DNA from: Pseudomonas fluorescens
GTDB lineage: Bacteria > Pseudomonadota > Gammaproteobacteria > Pseudomonadales > Pseudomonadaceae
Assembly: GCF_001648775.1 (NCBI RefSeq)
Contig: NZ_LVEJ01000013.1
Coordinates: forward strand, 124,001-188,000
Length of the DNA: 64,000 bases
Direction: 5' to 3'
The position numbers and the translations under genes are program-made. The notes beneath the pieces were generated by a model. The model ran no database searches. It was given only the letters and a program-made list of their open reading frames with translations, and was not told the origin of the DNA. This document shows positions 26,721-36,127 of this stretch, piece by piece (position 1 is the first letter of the stretch; each line of letters starts with the position of its first letter).

Positions 26721-29700
26721 TCAGAGCCGGCGTTTGCGATTGAGGCTCGGGATGGTGGTCTGGGCGATTTCGACCTGCCTCGCCTGCCGCGAGGTCTGTG
26801 CCGCCAGTGCGGCCAGTGTCGGCTGGCTGAACAGCGTGCGCGCATCGACATGCAGCCCGGCCAGACGCATCCGCGCCACCAGACTCACCGCCAACAACGA
26901 GTGCCCGCCCAACTCGAAGAAGTTGTCGTCGCGCCCGACCTGCTCGACCTTGAGCACCTGCGCCCAGATCTGCGCCAGGGCCGTTTCAACGTCGCCTTCG
27001 GGCGCCGCATATGGCCGACTGAGCAGCGCCTCCGCGCCCGGCTCCGGCAAGGCCTTGCGGTCGATTTTGTCGTTGGGCGTCAAGGGCAGCGCCGCCAGCA
27101 TCACGTAGGCACCGGGCACCATGAATTCCGGCAACCGCGCCAATACATGCGCGCGCAACGCTTCCAGCGTCGGTGCAGCCAACTCGGCACGCACGCTGTA
27201 ATAAGCCACCAGTCGCTCATCGCGCACCAGCACCACCGCCTCGCGGATCGCCGGGTGCTCGAGCAGACGCGCTTCAATCTCGCCCAGCTCAAGACGAACC
27301 CCGCGCAGCTTGACCTGAAAGTCATTGCGCCCGAGGAACTCGAGGTTGCCATCGGCGCCGTAACGCACCAGATCGCCGGTGCGGTACAAGCGATCACCGG
27401 CCACGAATGGACTGTCGATAAAACGCTCGGCCTGCAGTTGTGGCAGCCCCAGATAGCCGCGCGCCACGCCCACGCCGCCAATGTGCAGATGCCCGCTGAC
27501 GCCAAGCGGCACCGGTTGATCGCTGGCATCAAGGACATACAGCCGCGTGTTGCTCAGGGCCTTGCCGATCGGCACCCATGTCGGCGGCACCGGCTCGCCG
27601 GGCTCCAAGGTCCAGCCGCTGCTGTCGACGGTGGTTTCGGTCGGCCCGTAGACATTGTGCAGGCGCACCCACGGCAGGCGTTCGCGCACTTGCCGGGCCA
27701 GCGCGACGGTCAATTCGCCGCCACCGTTGAGCACGTCGGTGAGGCTGGTGCACTGACTGACATCGTCCTGTTCGATGAATTGCTGCAACAAGGCCGGCAC
27801 GAACTTGACCACGGTAATGTTCTGCTCGCGGATCACTTGCGTGACATAGGCCGAATCGCGATTGCCATCGGCCCGCGCCAGCACCAGGCGCATGCCCGAA
27901 CACAGCGGCCAGAAAATCTCCCACACCGAACTGTCGAAGCTGTACGGCGCCTTTTGCAGCAACGCCCCGTGTTCGGTGGGCGGGGCCAACTGCGAGCCCC
28001 AGTGCACCATGTTGCAGGCGCTGCGGTGTTCGATCATCACGCCCTTCGGCGTGCCCGTGGAGCCGGAGGTGTAGATCATGTAGGCCAGATTCGCCGCGCC
28101 GAGGCCCGGCACCTGCGGATTGTCGTGAGGCTGGTCCTGCCAGGCGCCGAGGTCGAGATCGATCAGCGGCACGCCGGCTTCGCCGAGCAGATCGCGCGTC
28201 GCGGCATGCACCAGCAGCGCGACCGGCGCGCTGTCCTGCAACATGTAATTCAGCCGTTGCAGCGGATAATCCGGATCGAGCGGCACATACGCACCGCCAG
28301 CCTTGAGAATGCCCAGCAGACCGATCACTAATTGCGGCCCGCGCTCGACGCAGATCGCTACCCGCGAATCCGCTTGCACGCCCAGCCCGCGCAGATGATG
28401 GGCCAGGCGGTTGGCTTGCTCGTTCAACTCGCGATAGGTCAGGCGCTGCTCGGCAAATTGCACGGCGATGGCATCCGGTTTGCGCAGCACTTGCTGTTCG
28501 AACAGTGTGTGAAGCGGCTGGTCCATCGGGCAATCGACTGCCGTATCGTTGAACTCGACCAACAGCCGTTGCAGCTCTTCCTCCGGTAACAACGGCAGGC
28601 TATTCAATGGCCGTTGCGGCTCGGTTTGCAACGCCTCGACCAAGCCGCTCAAAGCCGCCTGCACGTAAGCGCAAATCCGTTGCGCACCGATGCTCGACAC
28701 GGTTCTGGTGGTCAGGCGCAAGCCCGTGCCGAAGTCATCGACACTCAGGGTGAACGGATAATTGGTGCGTTCCTCGTTGGCCAGGGTCTCGATACCTTCC
28801 CAGGTTTGCCGGGAGTCTTTCTGCTCGACGTCATCGCTGTGTCGATAGTTGAGCAAGGCACTGAACAGCGGCGCGGGCGCGGCGACGCCACTGCACCGCT
28901 GAGCCAGCGCCAATGAGGCGTGCTCATGACCGAGCAAAGCGCTCAGCCGTGCATGGGTGGCTTTCAGCGCTGCGCGTGCGCCCTCACCGACATCGACGCG
29001 CAGCGGCAAGGTGTTGATGAACACCCCCAGCGCGCGGTCAGCTCCCGCGCCGCCCTGCATGCGCCCCATCAGCACCGTGCCGAACACGACACTGTGCTGG
29101 CCGGACGTCGCCGCCAGCACCTGCGCCCAGGCGAGGTGGATCAAACTGGCGATGCTCACGCCAGTCAGACGCGCCTGCTGCTGCATGCGCTGATAGAGAT
29201 CGGCCGCCACGGCTTGCTCGGCTTCTTCGATGTTGCTGCCGTCGCCCTGCACGTTCTGCAATGCGAACGGCAAGGTCGGCTCGTCGATGTCACCGAGCAT
29301 CTGCCGAAAGAACGCTTCATGCTCCTGCTCGCTGACGCCCAGGCGCGTTTGCGCCACATAGTTGCGATACGGCACCGGTACCGCCAGAGGTTCGGTGTGC
29401 CCGGACAGGCTGGCGTGAATTTCTTCACGCATCGCCTCCAGTGCAATGTGATCCATCGCCAAGTGATGGAACAGCAAAATGCCGACCACCCGGTTATGCG
29501 CCGGGTCACGGGCAACCATCAGGCGCAGCAGCGGCGCCTGACTGATGTCGAGGCGATAACGCCGCGCGTCGAAACGCGCGTGCAATTGATCGATGATCGC
29601 GCCGTGGGCGGGCTCAAGTTCGACTTCCTGCACCGGTAGAATCGCCTCACGCCAAACCACTTGTACCGGTGCCGTCAGCCCCTCCCAGACCACCGCCGTG

Positions 29701-30049
29701 CGCAGGATGTCGTGCCGCGCCATGACCTGACGCAGCGCATTGGCGAAGGCCTCGACCCGCTCGAAGCTGTCGAACGCCAGCAGCGATTGCAGCAGATATG
29801 GATCGCCCTGCGCGGCGGTGATGTGGTGATAAAGAATGCCTTCCTGCAACGGCGCCAAGGGATAAATGTCCTGCACATTGGCGGCACCGCCGGGCACTGT
29901 CGCGACAATGCGCTCGATCATCGCCTGATCCAGTTGCACCAGTGGCAGCATCTGCGGCGTGATGTGCGTGCAATCGGCGGCAATGCGATTGGCCGGCACC
30001 TCGACTTCGCGGCCACTGCCCTCTGCCGCTGCCAGCGCGGCCAGTGTCG
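26721..30049 (-). other. NRPS module 2: dual E/C - A(Asp or Glu) - T
   Basis: The dual E/C domain should convert Leu1 to D. FDSSVWE, VVKFVP, VLNGG and VYGPTETTVD give DSWKLGVVDK. The lysine at position 278 would suit an acidic side chain, but I do not recall an exact experimental match. The A10 motif reads NDKIDR instead of NGKxDR and keeps the lysine. The T-domain serine codon is at 26898-26900. Confidence 0.65.
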
Positions 30050-33000
30050 GCTGGTTGAACAGCACCCGAACGTCGCTGCTCATGCCAATCTGGCGCATGC
30101 GTTCGATCAGGCCGACTGCCAACAACGAATGGCCGCCCAGTTCAAAGAAATGGTCGTGACGCCCTACCCGCTCGACCTGCAAGACCTCGGCCCAGATTTG
30201 CGCCAAAGCGGTTTCGACGTCACCTTGTGGCGCCTCGTATTGACGCCGGACCAACGCTTCCGGCCCCGGTGCCGGCAGGGCCTGACGGTCGAGCTTGCCG
30301 TTGGCCGTCAGCGGCAAACTCGCCAGACGGATGTACGCGGCCGGCAGCATCGCGGCCGGCAAACGTGAGGTCAGGTGCGCGTGCAGTTGCAGGATGTCCA
30401 GCGCTTCACGCTCGGTAAACCATGCCAACAGTTGACCGTCGCGCACCAGCACCACCGCTTCTTGCACCGCGTCATGGCTGGCGAGTGCGGCTTCGATTTC
30501 GCCCAGTTCGACCCGCACGCCACGGACTTTGACCTGGTCATCGTTGCGGCCGATGTATTCAAGATTACCGTCGGCGCGCCACCGTGCGAGATCGCCGGTG
30601 CGATACATGCGCGCACCCGGCTGCGTATTGAACGGGTCGTCGAGGAAGCGTTCGGCCGTCAGTTGCGGACGATTCAGATAGCCCCGGGCTACCCCGGCGC
30701 CGCCGACATACAGCTCGCCGATAATGCCGATGGGCACCGGGCGCTGTTGTTCATCAAGCAGGTAAGCGGTGGCATTGCTCACGGGTTTGCCGATGTGCAA
30801 CGCCTGGCCCGGAGTGATCAGCCCCGACGTGGCGACCACCGTGGCTTCGGTCGGCCCGTAGTTGTTAACCACCGCGAAGCCCTGCGCACGGTTGAACTGA
30901 CGCAGGCGATCACCGCCAATCAGCAAGGTGCGCAAGGTCGGGTGATCGAGTTGTTTACTGAAGGCATATTCGGCGATCGGCGTGGGCAGGAAGCTCACGT
31001 CCAGTGGCTGCGCACGCCACCACGCCAGCAGTGCATCGATGTCTTCACTGCCTTCGGTCGCCGGTGAAAAGTGCAGCGTCGCCCCGGCACACAACGCCGG
31101 CCAGACTTCCCACGCCATCGCGTCGAAACCGAACCCGGCCAGGCTCGACGTGTGCTGCCCTGGGCCGAGCCCGAACGCGGCGCAATGCCAGTCGACCAGA
31201 TTGGCCAAGGTGCGGTGTTCGACCATCACGCCTTTGGGCAACCCGGTGGAGCCGGAGGTGTAAATCACATAGGCGAGGTTGCCGGGGTTCAGCCCGGCAA
31301 CCTCGGGATCGGTGACGCTGTCGAGCGCCCACTCGCGCCGATCAAGCTCAATCACTGGCAGCGCTATGGCAGGCAAACGCTCGCGCACATCGCTTTGCGT
31401 CAGCAGCGCCACCGGAGCGCTGTCGCTGAGCAGATAACTCAGGCGTTCGGGTGGATGCGCCGGGTCAATCGGCACATAAGCGGCGCCAGCCTTGAGAATC
31501 GCCAGCAGCCCGACCAGGGTTTCCAGGCCTCTGCGGGCGACAATCGCCACCCGGTCATCGGGCCGTACGCCGAGGCCCAGCAGATGATGGGCCAGCGCAT
31601 TGGCTTGCCGGTTGAGCTCGGCGTAACTCAGCGACCTCCCCTGATAAGTCGCGACCACGGCGTCCGGCTGTTCGGCCACCCGCGACTCGAAGCGTTGATG
31701 AATTGTCTGGTTTTGCGGATAGCTGACTCGGGTGTCATTCCACTCATTCAACCGGGCGAGTTCTGCCGGGCTGTTCAGGTTGAAATCGGCGACGATCCGC
31801 TCAGGACACTCCAGGCCTTGCTCCAGAATCAGCAACAAGCACTCGGTGAACGAGGCGATCTCATCCGCCGTGAAATACGCCGGCGAATACACCAGATGCC
31901 ACCAGGCCTTGTCGTCGTAACGGTTGCTGCGCAGGTGAAAGGCCAGCGGTGTCGCCTCGTGCTGGTTGGAGACCTTGACCGAGTGTCCCGACGCCTCACC
32001 GTAACGGTAGTCATGGTCATCCTGCTCGTACGACACCGACAACTCGAACAGCTGCGAACGGTCTTCACGCAACAGGCCTAATGCGCGGTTCATCTCGCTC
32101 AGCGGGTAGCGCTGATGGCGGAAATCCTGCTTCAGGCCAGCGCCGATCGCCTTGATCAATTCGGCAAAGGACAACGCCCGGCCAAAGCCCATGCGCATCG
32201 CACTGACTTGAGTGAACAGGCCCAAGGTGCTTTTGAAGCGGGCACCGGAGCGATTGAGAATCGGCAAGCCGACCACCCACTCGTCACGTTGCGCGGTGCG
32301 ACTGAAATACACGTGCAGCGCCGCCAGCAACACATGAAACGCCGAGCCGCCCAGTTGCCGCGCGGTGTCTTTCATGCGCTCGTGCAACAGTGCCGGAAAA
32401 GCCTCGACGTGGATGCGACTTGGCGCCTTGGCAGGGTCAAGGGGTTCGTGATTCCGGGGCGTCAATAAGGGCTCGGGAATACTGCGGTACTTGTCCAGCC
32501 AGTAACGTTGATCGAGTTCATAACGCGCCGACTGGTGGTAGTGCGCGTCATCTTCGATGAAGCCGACATAGGACGGAGCCGCCAGCGTTGGGCGTTCGCC
32601 ACGGCACAGTGCGCTGTAGATTTCACCCACTGCCTTGAACAGCAGACCGAAGCCCCAGCCATCGATGATCAAGTGATGGGCCTGCCCCGCCAGCCAGTGG
32701 CGCTGGTGATCGAGACGAATCAGACAAAAGCGGAACAGCGGCTGCCCGCTCAACACACAGGGCTGCGCCATCTGCTCTTCGACCAACGCCTGAGCCGCCG
32801 ACCGAGGGTCGCGGTGTGCGCTGAAGTCATGCAGCGGCATGGCCACCGGCAACGCCTGCGCAAATCCCTGCAACGGCAACCCGTCGCGGCCAACATCCGC
32901 GAGCAGAACAATGCGCAAGGCATCGTTTGCCGCCACCAGACATTCGAGCGCCGAGTGCAGCACTAGCGGATCCAGCGGCCCGGTCAGCTCGACGTAACCG

Positions 33001-33131
33001 CCAATGTTATACAGCGGCGAATCTCCGCGGCTCAGTTGGTCCAGCCAGATATCCCGCTGCGCGGCAGTCAGCGCAAATGTCTCGACAGGCACGGACAGAT
33101 CGTCCGCCACGTTGGCAGAAGTAGGCTGCAT
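26721..33131 (-). CDS. arfA: Lipopeptide NRPS, initiating subunit (modules 1-2)
   Basis: Initiating synthetase of 2136 aa. Residues about 15-460 are a lipo-initiation (starter) condensation domain with HHLIIDGWGF near residue 151. This class joins a 3-hydroxy fatty acid, usually delivered as acyl-CoA, to the first amino acid. A1 has code DAWFLGNVVK (Leu) and T1 has its serine at residue 1002. C2 is a dual E/C domain (LYHHITAAQGD near 1098, HHLAMDH near 1221). A2 has code DSWKLGVVDK and T2 has its serine at 2078. The protein ends in a short basic tail (SLNRKRRL) with no thioesterase. The ATG at 33131 has an AGAAGGA ribosome site 4 nt upstream. The gene is first in the synthetase operon and is divergent from the LuxR gene. 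A two-module starter subunit with Leu1 is standard in Pseudomonas lipopeptides. Residue 2 is most likely Asp or Glu, which I infer partly from the family template. Confidence 0.93.
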   Translation of the reverse strand: MQPTSANVADDLSVPVETFALTAAQRDIWLDQLSRGDSPLYNIGGYVELTGPLDPLVLHSALECLVAANDALRIVLLADVGRDGLPLQGFAQALPVAMPLHDFSAHRDPRSAAQALVEEQMAQPCVLSGQPLFRFCLIRLDHQRHWLAGQAHHLIIDGWGFGLLFKAVGEIYSALCRGERPTLAAPSYVGFIEDDAHYHQSARYELDQRYWLDKYRSIPEPLLTPRNHEPLDPAKAPSRIHVEAFPALLHERMKDTARQLGGSAFHVLLAALHVYFSRTAQRDEWVVGLPILNRSGARFKSTLGLFTQVSAMRMGFGRALSFAELIKAIGAGLKQDFRHQRYPLSEMNRALGLLREDRSQLFELSVSYEQDDHDYRYGEASGHSVKVSNQHEATPLAFHLRSNRYDDKAWWHLVYSPAYFTADEIASFTECLLLILEQGLECPERIVADFNLNSPAELARLNEWNDTRVSYPQNQTIHQRFESRVAEQPDAVVATYQGRSLSYAELNRQANALAHHLLGLGVRPDDRVAIVARRGLETLVGLLAILKAGAAYVPIDPAHPPERLSYLLSDSAPVALLTQSDVRERLPAIALPVIELDRREWALDSVTDPEVAGLNPGNLAYVIYTSGSTGLPKGVMVEHRTLANLVDWHCAAFGLGPGQHTSSLAGFGFDAMAWEVWPALCAGATLHFSPATEGSEDIDALLAWWRAQPLDVSFLPTPIAEYAFSKQLDHPTLRTLLIGGDRLRQFNRAQGFAVVNNYGPTEATVVATSGLITPGQALHIGKPVSNATAYLLDEQQRPVPIGIIGELYVGGAGVARGYLNRPQLTAERFLDDPFNTQPGARMYRTGDLARWRADGNLEYIGRNDDQVKVRGVRVELGEIEAALASHDAVQEAVVLVRDGQLLAWFTEREALDILQLHAHLTSRLPAAMLPAAYIRLASLPLTANGKLDRQALPAPGPEALVRRQYEAPQGDVETALAQIWAEVLQVERVGRHDHFFELGGHSLLAVGLIERMRQIGMSSDVRVLFNQPTLAALAAAEGSGREVEVPANRIAADCTHITPQMLPLVQLDQAMIERIVATVPGGAANVQDIYPLAPLQEGILYHHITAAQGDPYLLQSLLAFDSFERVEAFANALRQVMARHDILRTAVVWEGLTAPVQVVWREAILPVQEVELEPAHGAIIDQLHARFDARRYRLDISQAPLLRLMVARDPAHNRVVGILLFHHLAMDHIALEAMREEIHASLSGHTEPLAVPVPYRNYVAQTRLGVSEQEHEAFFRQMLGDIDEPTLPFALQNVQGDGSNIEEAEQAVAADLYQRMQQQARLTGVSIASLIHLAWAQVLAATSGQHSVVFGTVLMGRMQGGAGADRALGVFINTLPLRVDVGEGARAALKATHARLSALLGHEHASLALAQRCSGVAAPAPLFSALLNYRHSDDVEQKDSRQTWEGIETLANEERTNYPFTLSVDDFGTGLRLTTRTVSSIGAQRICAYVQAALSGLVEALQTEPQRPLNSLPLLPEEELQRLLVEFNDTAVDCPMDQPLHTLFEQQVLRKPDAIAVQFAEQRLTYRELNEQANRLAHHLRGLGVQADSRVAICVERGPQLVIGLLGILKAGGAYVPLDPDYPLQRLNYMLQDSAPVALLVHAATRDLLGEAGVPLIDLDLGAWQDQPHDNPQVPGLGAANLAYMIYTSGSTGTPKGVMIEHRSACNMVHWGSQLAPPTEHGALLQKAPYSFDSSVWEIFWPLCSGMRLVLARADGNRDSAYVTQVIREQNITVVKFVPALLQQFIEQDDVSQCTSLTDVLNGGGELTVALARQVRERLPWVRLHNVYGPTETTVDSSGWTLEPGEPVPPTWVPIGKALSNTRLYVLDASDQPVPLGVSGHLHIGGVGVARGYLGLPQLQAERFIDSPFVAGDRLYRTGDLVRYGADGNLEFLGRNDFQVKLRGVRLELGEIEARLLEHPAIREAVVLVRDERLVAYYSVRAELAAPTLEALRAHVLARLPEFMVPGAYVMLAALPLTPNDKIDRKALPEPGAEALLSRPYAAPEGDVETALAQIWAQVLKVEQVGRDDNFFELGGHSLLAVSLVARMRLAGLHVDARTLFSQPTLAALAAQTSRQARQVEIAQTTIPSLNRKRRL
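30050..33131 (-). other. NRPS module 1: starter C - A(Leu) - T
   Basis: The starter C domain acylates Leu1. The A4 motif FDAMAWE, the FLPTP loop, LLIGG and NNYGPTEATVV give code DAWFLGNVVK, the classical Leu code. The T-domain serine codon is at 30126-30128. Module edges are approximate. Confidence 0.8.
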
Positions 33132-33374
33132 AAGGTCCTTCTCATGTGATTTTGCCGGTATTCAAGCATCGGCCCCAGTGCCGGCATGACACCTGAAACC
33201 CGGACAATCATCACGCCCGCCACAGCGCAAACAGGCGATTCATGCAGGCACTGTCTAAAAGTTCGCAGAGGAAATACTGAAAAGCTTGTAGGAAAAGAAC
33301 CACATACCAGCGCCGCTATTTACCCCGGTGCACTTGATGAAAAATCAGCATCGTCCGGGTTTACGGGGCCTCAA

Positions 33375-33392
33375 AGTGACTAAACAGTCACT
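33375..33392. promoter_or_regulatory. Inverted repeat in the arfA/luxR divergent promoter region
   Basis: AGTGACT-AAAC-AGTCACT is a perfect 7-bp dyad with a 4-nt spacer, about 245 nt upstream of arfA and 207 nt upstream of the LuxR ATG. Its size (18 bp) suits a LuxR-family dimer site, but the sequence is not the classical lux box. The role is inferred from position only. Confidence 0.4.
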
Positions 33393-33396
33393 CATG

Positions 33397-33408
33397 CCGG
33401 TAAACCGG
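33397..33408. promoter_or_regulatory. CCGGT-AA-ACCGG palindrome next to the first dyad
   Basis: A perfect 12-bp palindrome begins 5 nt after the previous dyad. It may be a second operator. The 467 nt between arfA and the regulator hold these dyads and the leader ORF but no other gene that I can support. Confidence 0.3.
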
Positions 33409-33475
33409 TGCTCGCAGCCGTCAGAACCCCGGCGCCAGGATTCGGAAATAGTGGCATTTTGTGTCCCCGTTTTCC

Positions 33476-33489
33476 CCTACAGACGTAGG
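33476..33489. promoter_or_regulatory. CCTAC-AGAC-GTAGG dyad upstream of the leader ORF and luxR
   Basis: A 5-bp inverted repeat with a 4-nt spacer, 48 nt before the leader ORF start. It could be an operator for autoregulation. I have no independent support for this. Confidence 0.3.
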
Positions 33490-33536
33490 ACAAATCCATA
33501 GGCTTAAATCCCGCTCCAGATCATGTTCAAGGAGAA

Positions 33537-33602
33537 ATGACTGCGTGGGCGGCTTTTACAGAGACGGCAGACGATTCAGTGATGGCTCTGAACCAGGGAT
33601 GA
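33537..33602 (+). CDS. Candidate 21-aa leader peptide coupled to the LuxR regulator
   Basis: A short ORF beginning MTAWAAFTET has a strong ribosome site (AAGGAG, 2 nt before the ATG, which is rather close). Its TGA stop overlaps the ATG at 33599 in an ATGA junction, the arrangement used for translational coupling. It is too short for coding statistics. It could also be chance, or the remnant of an older N terminus of the regulator in another frame. Confidence 0.35.
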   Translation: MTAWAAFTETADDSVMALNQG

Positions 33603-34402
33603 AGGATATGAATCTGACCGGCAGCATTCGCAACATGGAAAACCCGCATTTTTACTGGCAGCTCGGGGAGTTGATTGCCAGCACCGGCGATGATCACTTC
33701 GCCACGAACATGTTCCAGTTGGTCGACACGCTGGTGCCGGTCAACCGCGTTGATCTGAGCGAATGGACGCTGGATGAGCGACAGGCCAGCGTGGTCGAGA
33801 TCAAGCCGCTGGGCAGTGCCGGTCTGTCGCAGACGTGTGCGCCGCCCGACCTGCTGGAGAGTCCTGATGATCATCCGTTGCTGCAAAAGATGATCGAGAT
33901 GAATGACTCGCTGTTGATTCAACTCAAAGCCTCGTTGCAACCTCGGCACCCGCAACACAGCGCGCACCAATGCAATCTGGTGTCGCGTACCTCCAACCGC
34001 CGCTGCGTCATCTCGTTTTTCCGACCGCACACGCAGCGGGTGTTTTCCTTGCCGGAGTTGTCGTTTCTCAAGCGCCTGTCGGACACGCTGCTGCCGCTGA
34101 TCGAGCGTCATGCGCACATCAGCCGACAAACCCTCGCCAGACAACCGCGCCTGCCTTTGGCCGACCTCGACCAGGCACCGCTGGCGCAGGTTTTCGATGA
34201 GCGTCTGGCCTTCAGTGGCGTCGTCCTGTCGGTGCGCGAGAAGGAAGTCTGCCTCGGTCTGCTGACCGGCGGCACGGTGCCACAAATGGCGGAAAAGCTG
34301 CGGGTGAAGAACAGCTCGATCGAGACCTATCTCAAACGCGCCACCGCCAAACTCGGGGTCAGTGGTCGCCATGGTCTGGCGAAATGGATGGCCGGAGCCT
34401 GA
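33599..34402 (+). CDS. LuxR-family transcriptional regulator of the lipopeptide cluster
   Basis: A 267-aa DNA-binding regulator. The last 65 residues form a LuxR-type helix-turn-helix (SVREKEVCLGLLTGG, then VPQMAEKLRVKNSSIETYLKR). The N-terminal part is not a recognisable autoinducer-binding or receiver domain, as is typical of the SyrF/SalA/ViscAR-like regulators beside Pseudomonas lipopeptide genes. It is divergent from the arfA-like gene and occupies the place of arfF in the arthrofactin cluster, so it very likely activates the synthetase operon. An open frame extends up to GTG 33461 without a ribosome site. I chose ATG 33599 because it overlaps the leader stop; ATG 33608 and ATG 33635 (MENPHFYWQLGEL) are also possible. 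Confidence 0.85.
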   Translation: MKDMNLTGSIRNMENPHFYWQLGELIASTGDDHFATNMFQLVDTLVPVNRVDLSEWTLDERQASVVEIKPLGSAGLSQTCAPPDLLESPDDHPLLQKMIEMNDSLLIQLKASLQPRHPQHSAHQCNLVSRTSNRRCVISFFRPHTQRVFSLPELSFLKRLSDTLLPLIERHAHISRQTLARQPRLPLADLDQAPLAQVFDERLAFSGVVLSVREKEVCLGLLTGGTVPQMAEKLRVKNSSIETYLKRATAKLGVSGRHGLAKWMAGA

Positions 34403-34425
34403 CTGCCAGCAACGATGAATGTCGT

Positions 34426-34530
34426 TGTGGCGAGGGAGCTTGCTCCCGATGGACTGCGTAGCAAGCCCTGTTTTCAGGAGCAAAAGAAGGGCCGCTTCGC
34501 GACCCAGCGGGAGCAGGCGCCCTCGCCACA
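34426..34530. repeat. REPIN (GTGGCGAGGGAGC type)
   Basis: Inverted REP copies, TGTGGCGAGGGAGCTTGCTC and a diverged complement ending CCCTCGCCACA, fill most of the gap between the regulator and the efflux gene. This belongs to a different REP family from the GTGGGAGCGAGC elements elsewhere in the window. Confidence 0.8.
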
Positions 34531-34576
34531 GCTTGGCTTTGCAAGCGTCTCCCCCCTTCAGATATGAGGCCGTTCG

Positions 34577-35971
34577 ATGTTGACGTTGCGACTTTCCCTG
34601 CTGTCCATGGCGGTGCTGATGGGCGGTTGTTCATTGATTCCCGAGTATCAGCGGCCAGCGTCTCCCAGCGCCGCGCAGTATCCGACCGCGACGCAGGCGG
34701 CAACGCGCAGCGAGGACTGGCGCACACTGTTCAACGACCCGGCCCTGCAACAATTGATCGAGTCCGCACTGGTCAACAACCGCGATCTGCGCGTGGCCGC
34801 GCTGAACGTCGAAGCCTTTCAGGCGCAATATCGCATTCAACGCGCCGACCTGTTTCCGGCGGTGTCGGCCAACGCCAATGAGCTGCGCCAGCGTATGCCG
34901 CCGAGCGTGACCCAAGGCAAAGCGCTGATCAATTCGACGTACTCGGTCAACCTCGGCATCAGTGCCTATGAACTGGACTTCTTCGGCCGCGTACGCAGCC
35001 TCAGCGAACAGGCACTGCAAACCTGGCTGGCGACCGAACAGGCACGACGCAGTGCCGAGTTGAGTCTGGTGGCCAACGTCGCCAATGCTTACCTGACCTG
35101 GCGTGCCGATCAGGAACTGCTCGAACTGACCCGCGACACCCTCGCCGCCGATGAGCAGAGCCTGCACCTGACCACGCGCAACCGCGAGGCCGGCAAGTCT
35201 TCGGCGCTGGAACAGGCGCAGGCGCAAACCAGCGTCGACAGTTCACGGGCCAATCTGGCGCGCTATCAGCGCCAGGTGGCTCAGGACTTGAACAGCCTGA
35301 CGTTGCTGGTCGGTGCACCGGTGCCGGCGTCGTTGCCTGCGCTGCCACTGGCCAACGATTTGGTCCTGCAACTGCCCGCCGGTTTGCCTTCTGACGTGCT
35401 GCAACGGCGCCCGGATATCCTCCAGGCGGAGTACAAACTCAAAGCCGCCAACGCCAACATCGGCGCAGCGCGGGCGGCATTTTTTCCCAGCGTCAGCCTG
35501 ACTGCCAATGCCGGCACCTCGAGTCGCGACCTCTCCGGTTTGTTCGGCGGCGGCTCAGGCGCGTGGACCTTTCAGCCGCAGATCAGCCTGCCGATTTTCA
35601 ATGCCGGCAGCCTGCGCGCCAGTCTCGATTATTCGAAGTTGCAGAAAGACGTCGCCGTGGCCGAATACGAAAAATCAATCCAGACCGCCTTCCAGGAAGT
35701 CGCCGACGGCCTCGCCGCGCGCAGCACCTATCAGCAACAGTTGCAGGCGCAACGCGATCTGGTCGCGGCCACCCAGACTTACTACAACCTGGCGCACAAC
35801 CGTTATCAGAACGGCGTCGACAGCAGCCTGACGTTCCTCGATGCCCAGCGTTCACTGTTCAGTTCGCAGCAAGGCCTGATCACCGATCGACTGGCGCAAC
35901 TGGTCGCCGAGGTCAATCTGTACACCGCGCTGGGCGGTGGCTGGCGGGCCGATGAGGCGCGTGTGCAGTAA
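34577..35971 (+). CDS. NodT/OprM-family outer-membrane efflux lipoprotein
   Basis: A 464-aa TolC-like outer-membrane channel. The signal peptide ends in the lipobox LMGGC (Cys18), so the mature protein should be lipid-anchored. The rest has two similar halves of long helices, as expected for the OEP fold (for example [19 protein letters not shown] and [19 protein letters not shown]). A GAGG lies 7 nt before the ATG. It follows the cluster regulator and has no membrane-fusion or inner-membrane partner here. In related Pseudomonas clusters such a gene sits at this place and works with a MacA/MacB-type pair downstream of the last synthetase. I therefore infer lipopeptide export, although a general multidrug channel cannot be excluded. 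Confidence 0.88.
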   Translation: MLTLRLSLLSMAVLMGGCSLIPEYQRPASPSAAQYPTATQAATRSEDWRTLFNDPALQQLIESALVNNRDLRVAALNVEAFQAQYRIQRADLFPAVSANANELRQRMPPSVTQGKALINSTYSVNLGISAYELDFFGRVRSLSEQALQTWLATEQARRSAELSLVANVANAYLTWRADQELLELTRDTLAADEQSLHLTTRNREAGKSSALEQAQAQTSVDSSRANLARYQRQVAQDLNSLTLLVGAPVPASLPALPLANDLVLQLPAGLPSDVLQRRPDILQAEYKLKAANANIGAARAAFFPSVSLTANAGTSSRDLSGLFGGGSGAWTFQPQISLPIFNAGSLRASLDYSKLQKDVAVAEYEKSIQTAFQEVADGLAARSTYQQQLQAQRDLVAATQTYYNLAHNRYQNGVDSSLTFLDAQRSLFSSQQGLITDRLAQLVAEVNLYTALGGGWRADEARVQ

Positions 35972-36127
35972 GCCATCGTCACTTTTTCTTACACCTTTTG
36001 TCGCGCGATCCTACGTCGCAGGGCGATCCGCAGCCGTCGTCTGGTCTCAGTTTGGTATCATGCGCCGCTTTTACGGTTAACCCCCCGCCAGTCCTGCCGA
36101 CTGACGGGCTGCAAAAGGCGGTATTAG

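Noticed and set aside
33461..33598. N-terminal extension of the LuxR regulator from GTG 33461
   Set aside because: There is no ribosome site, and the extra residues do not resemble the family N terminus.
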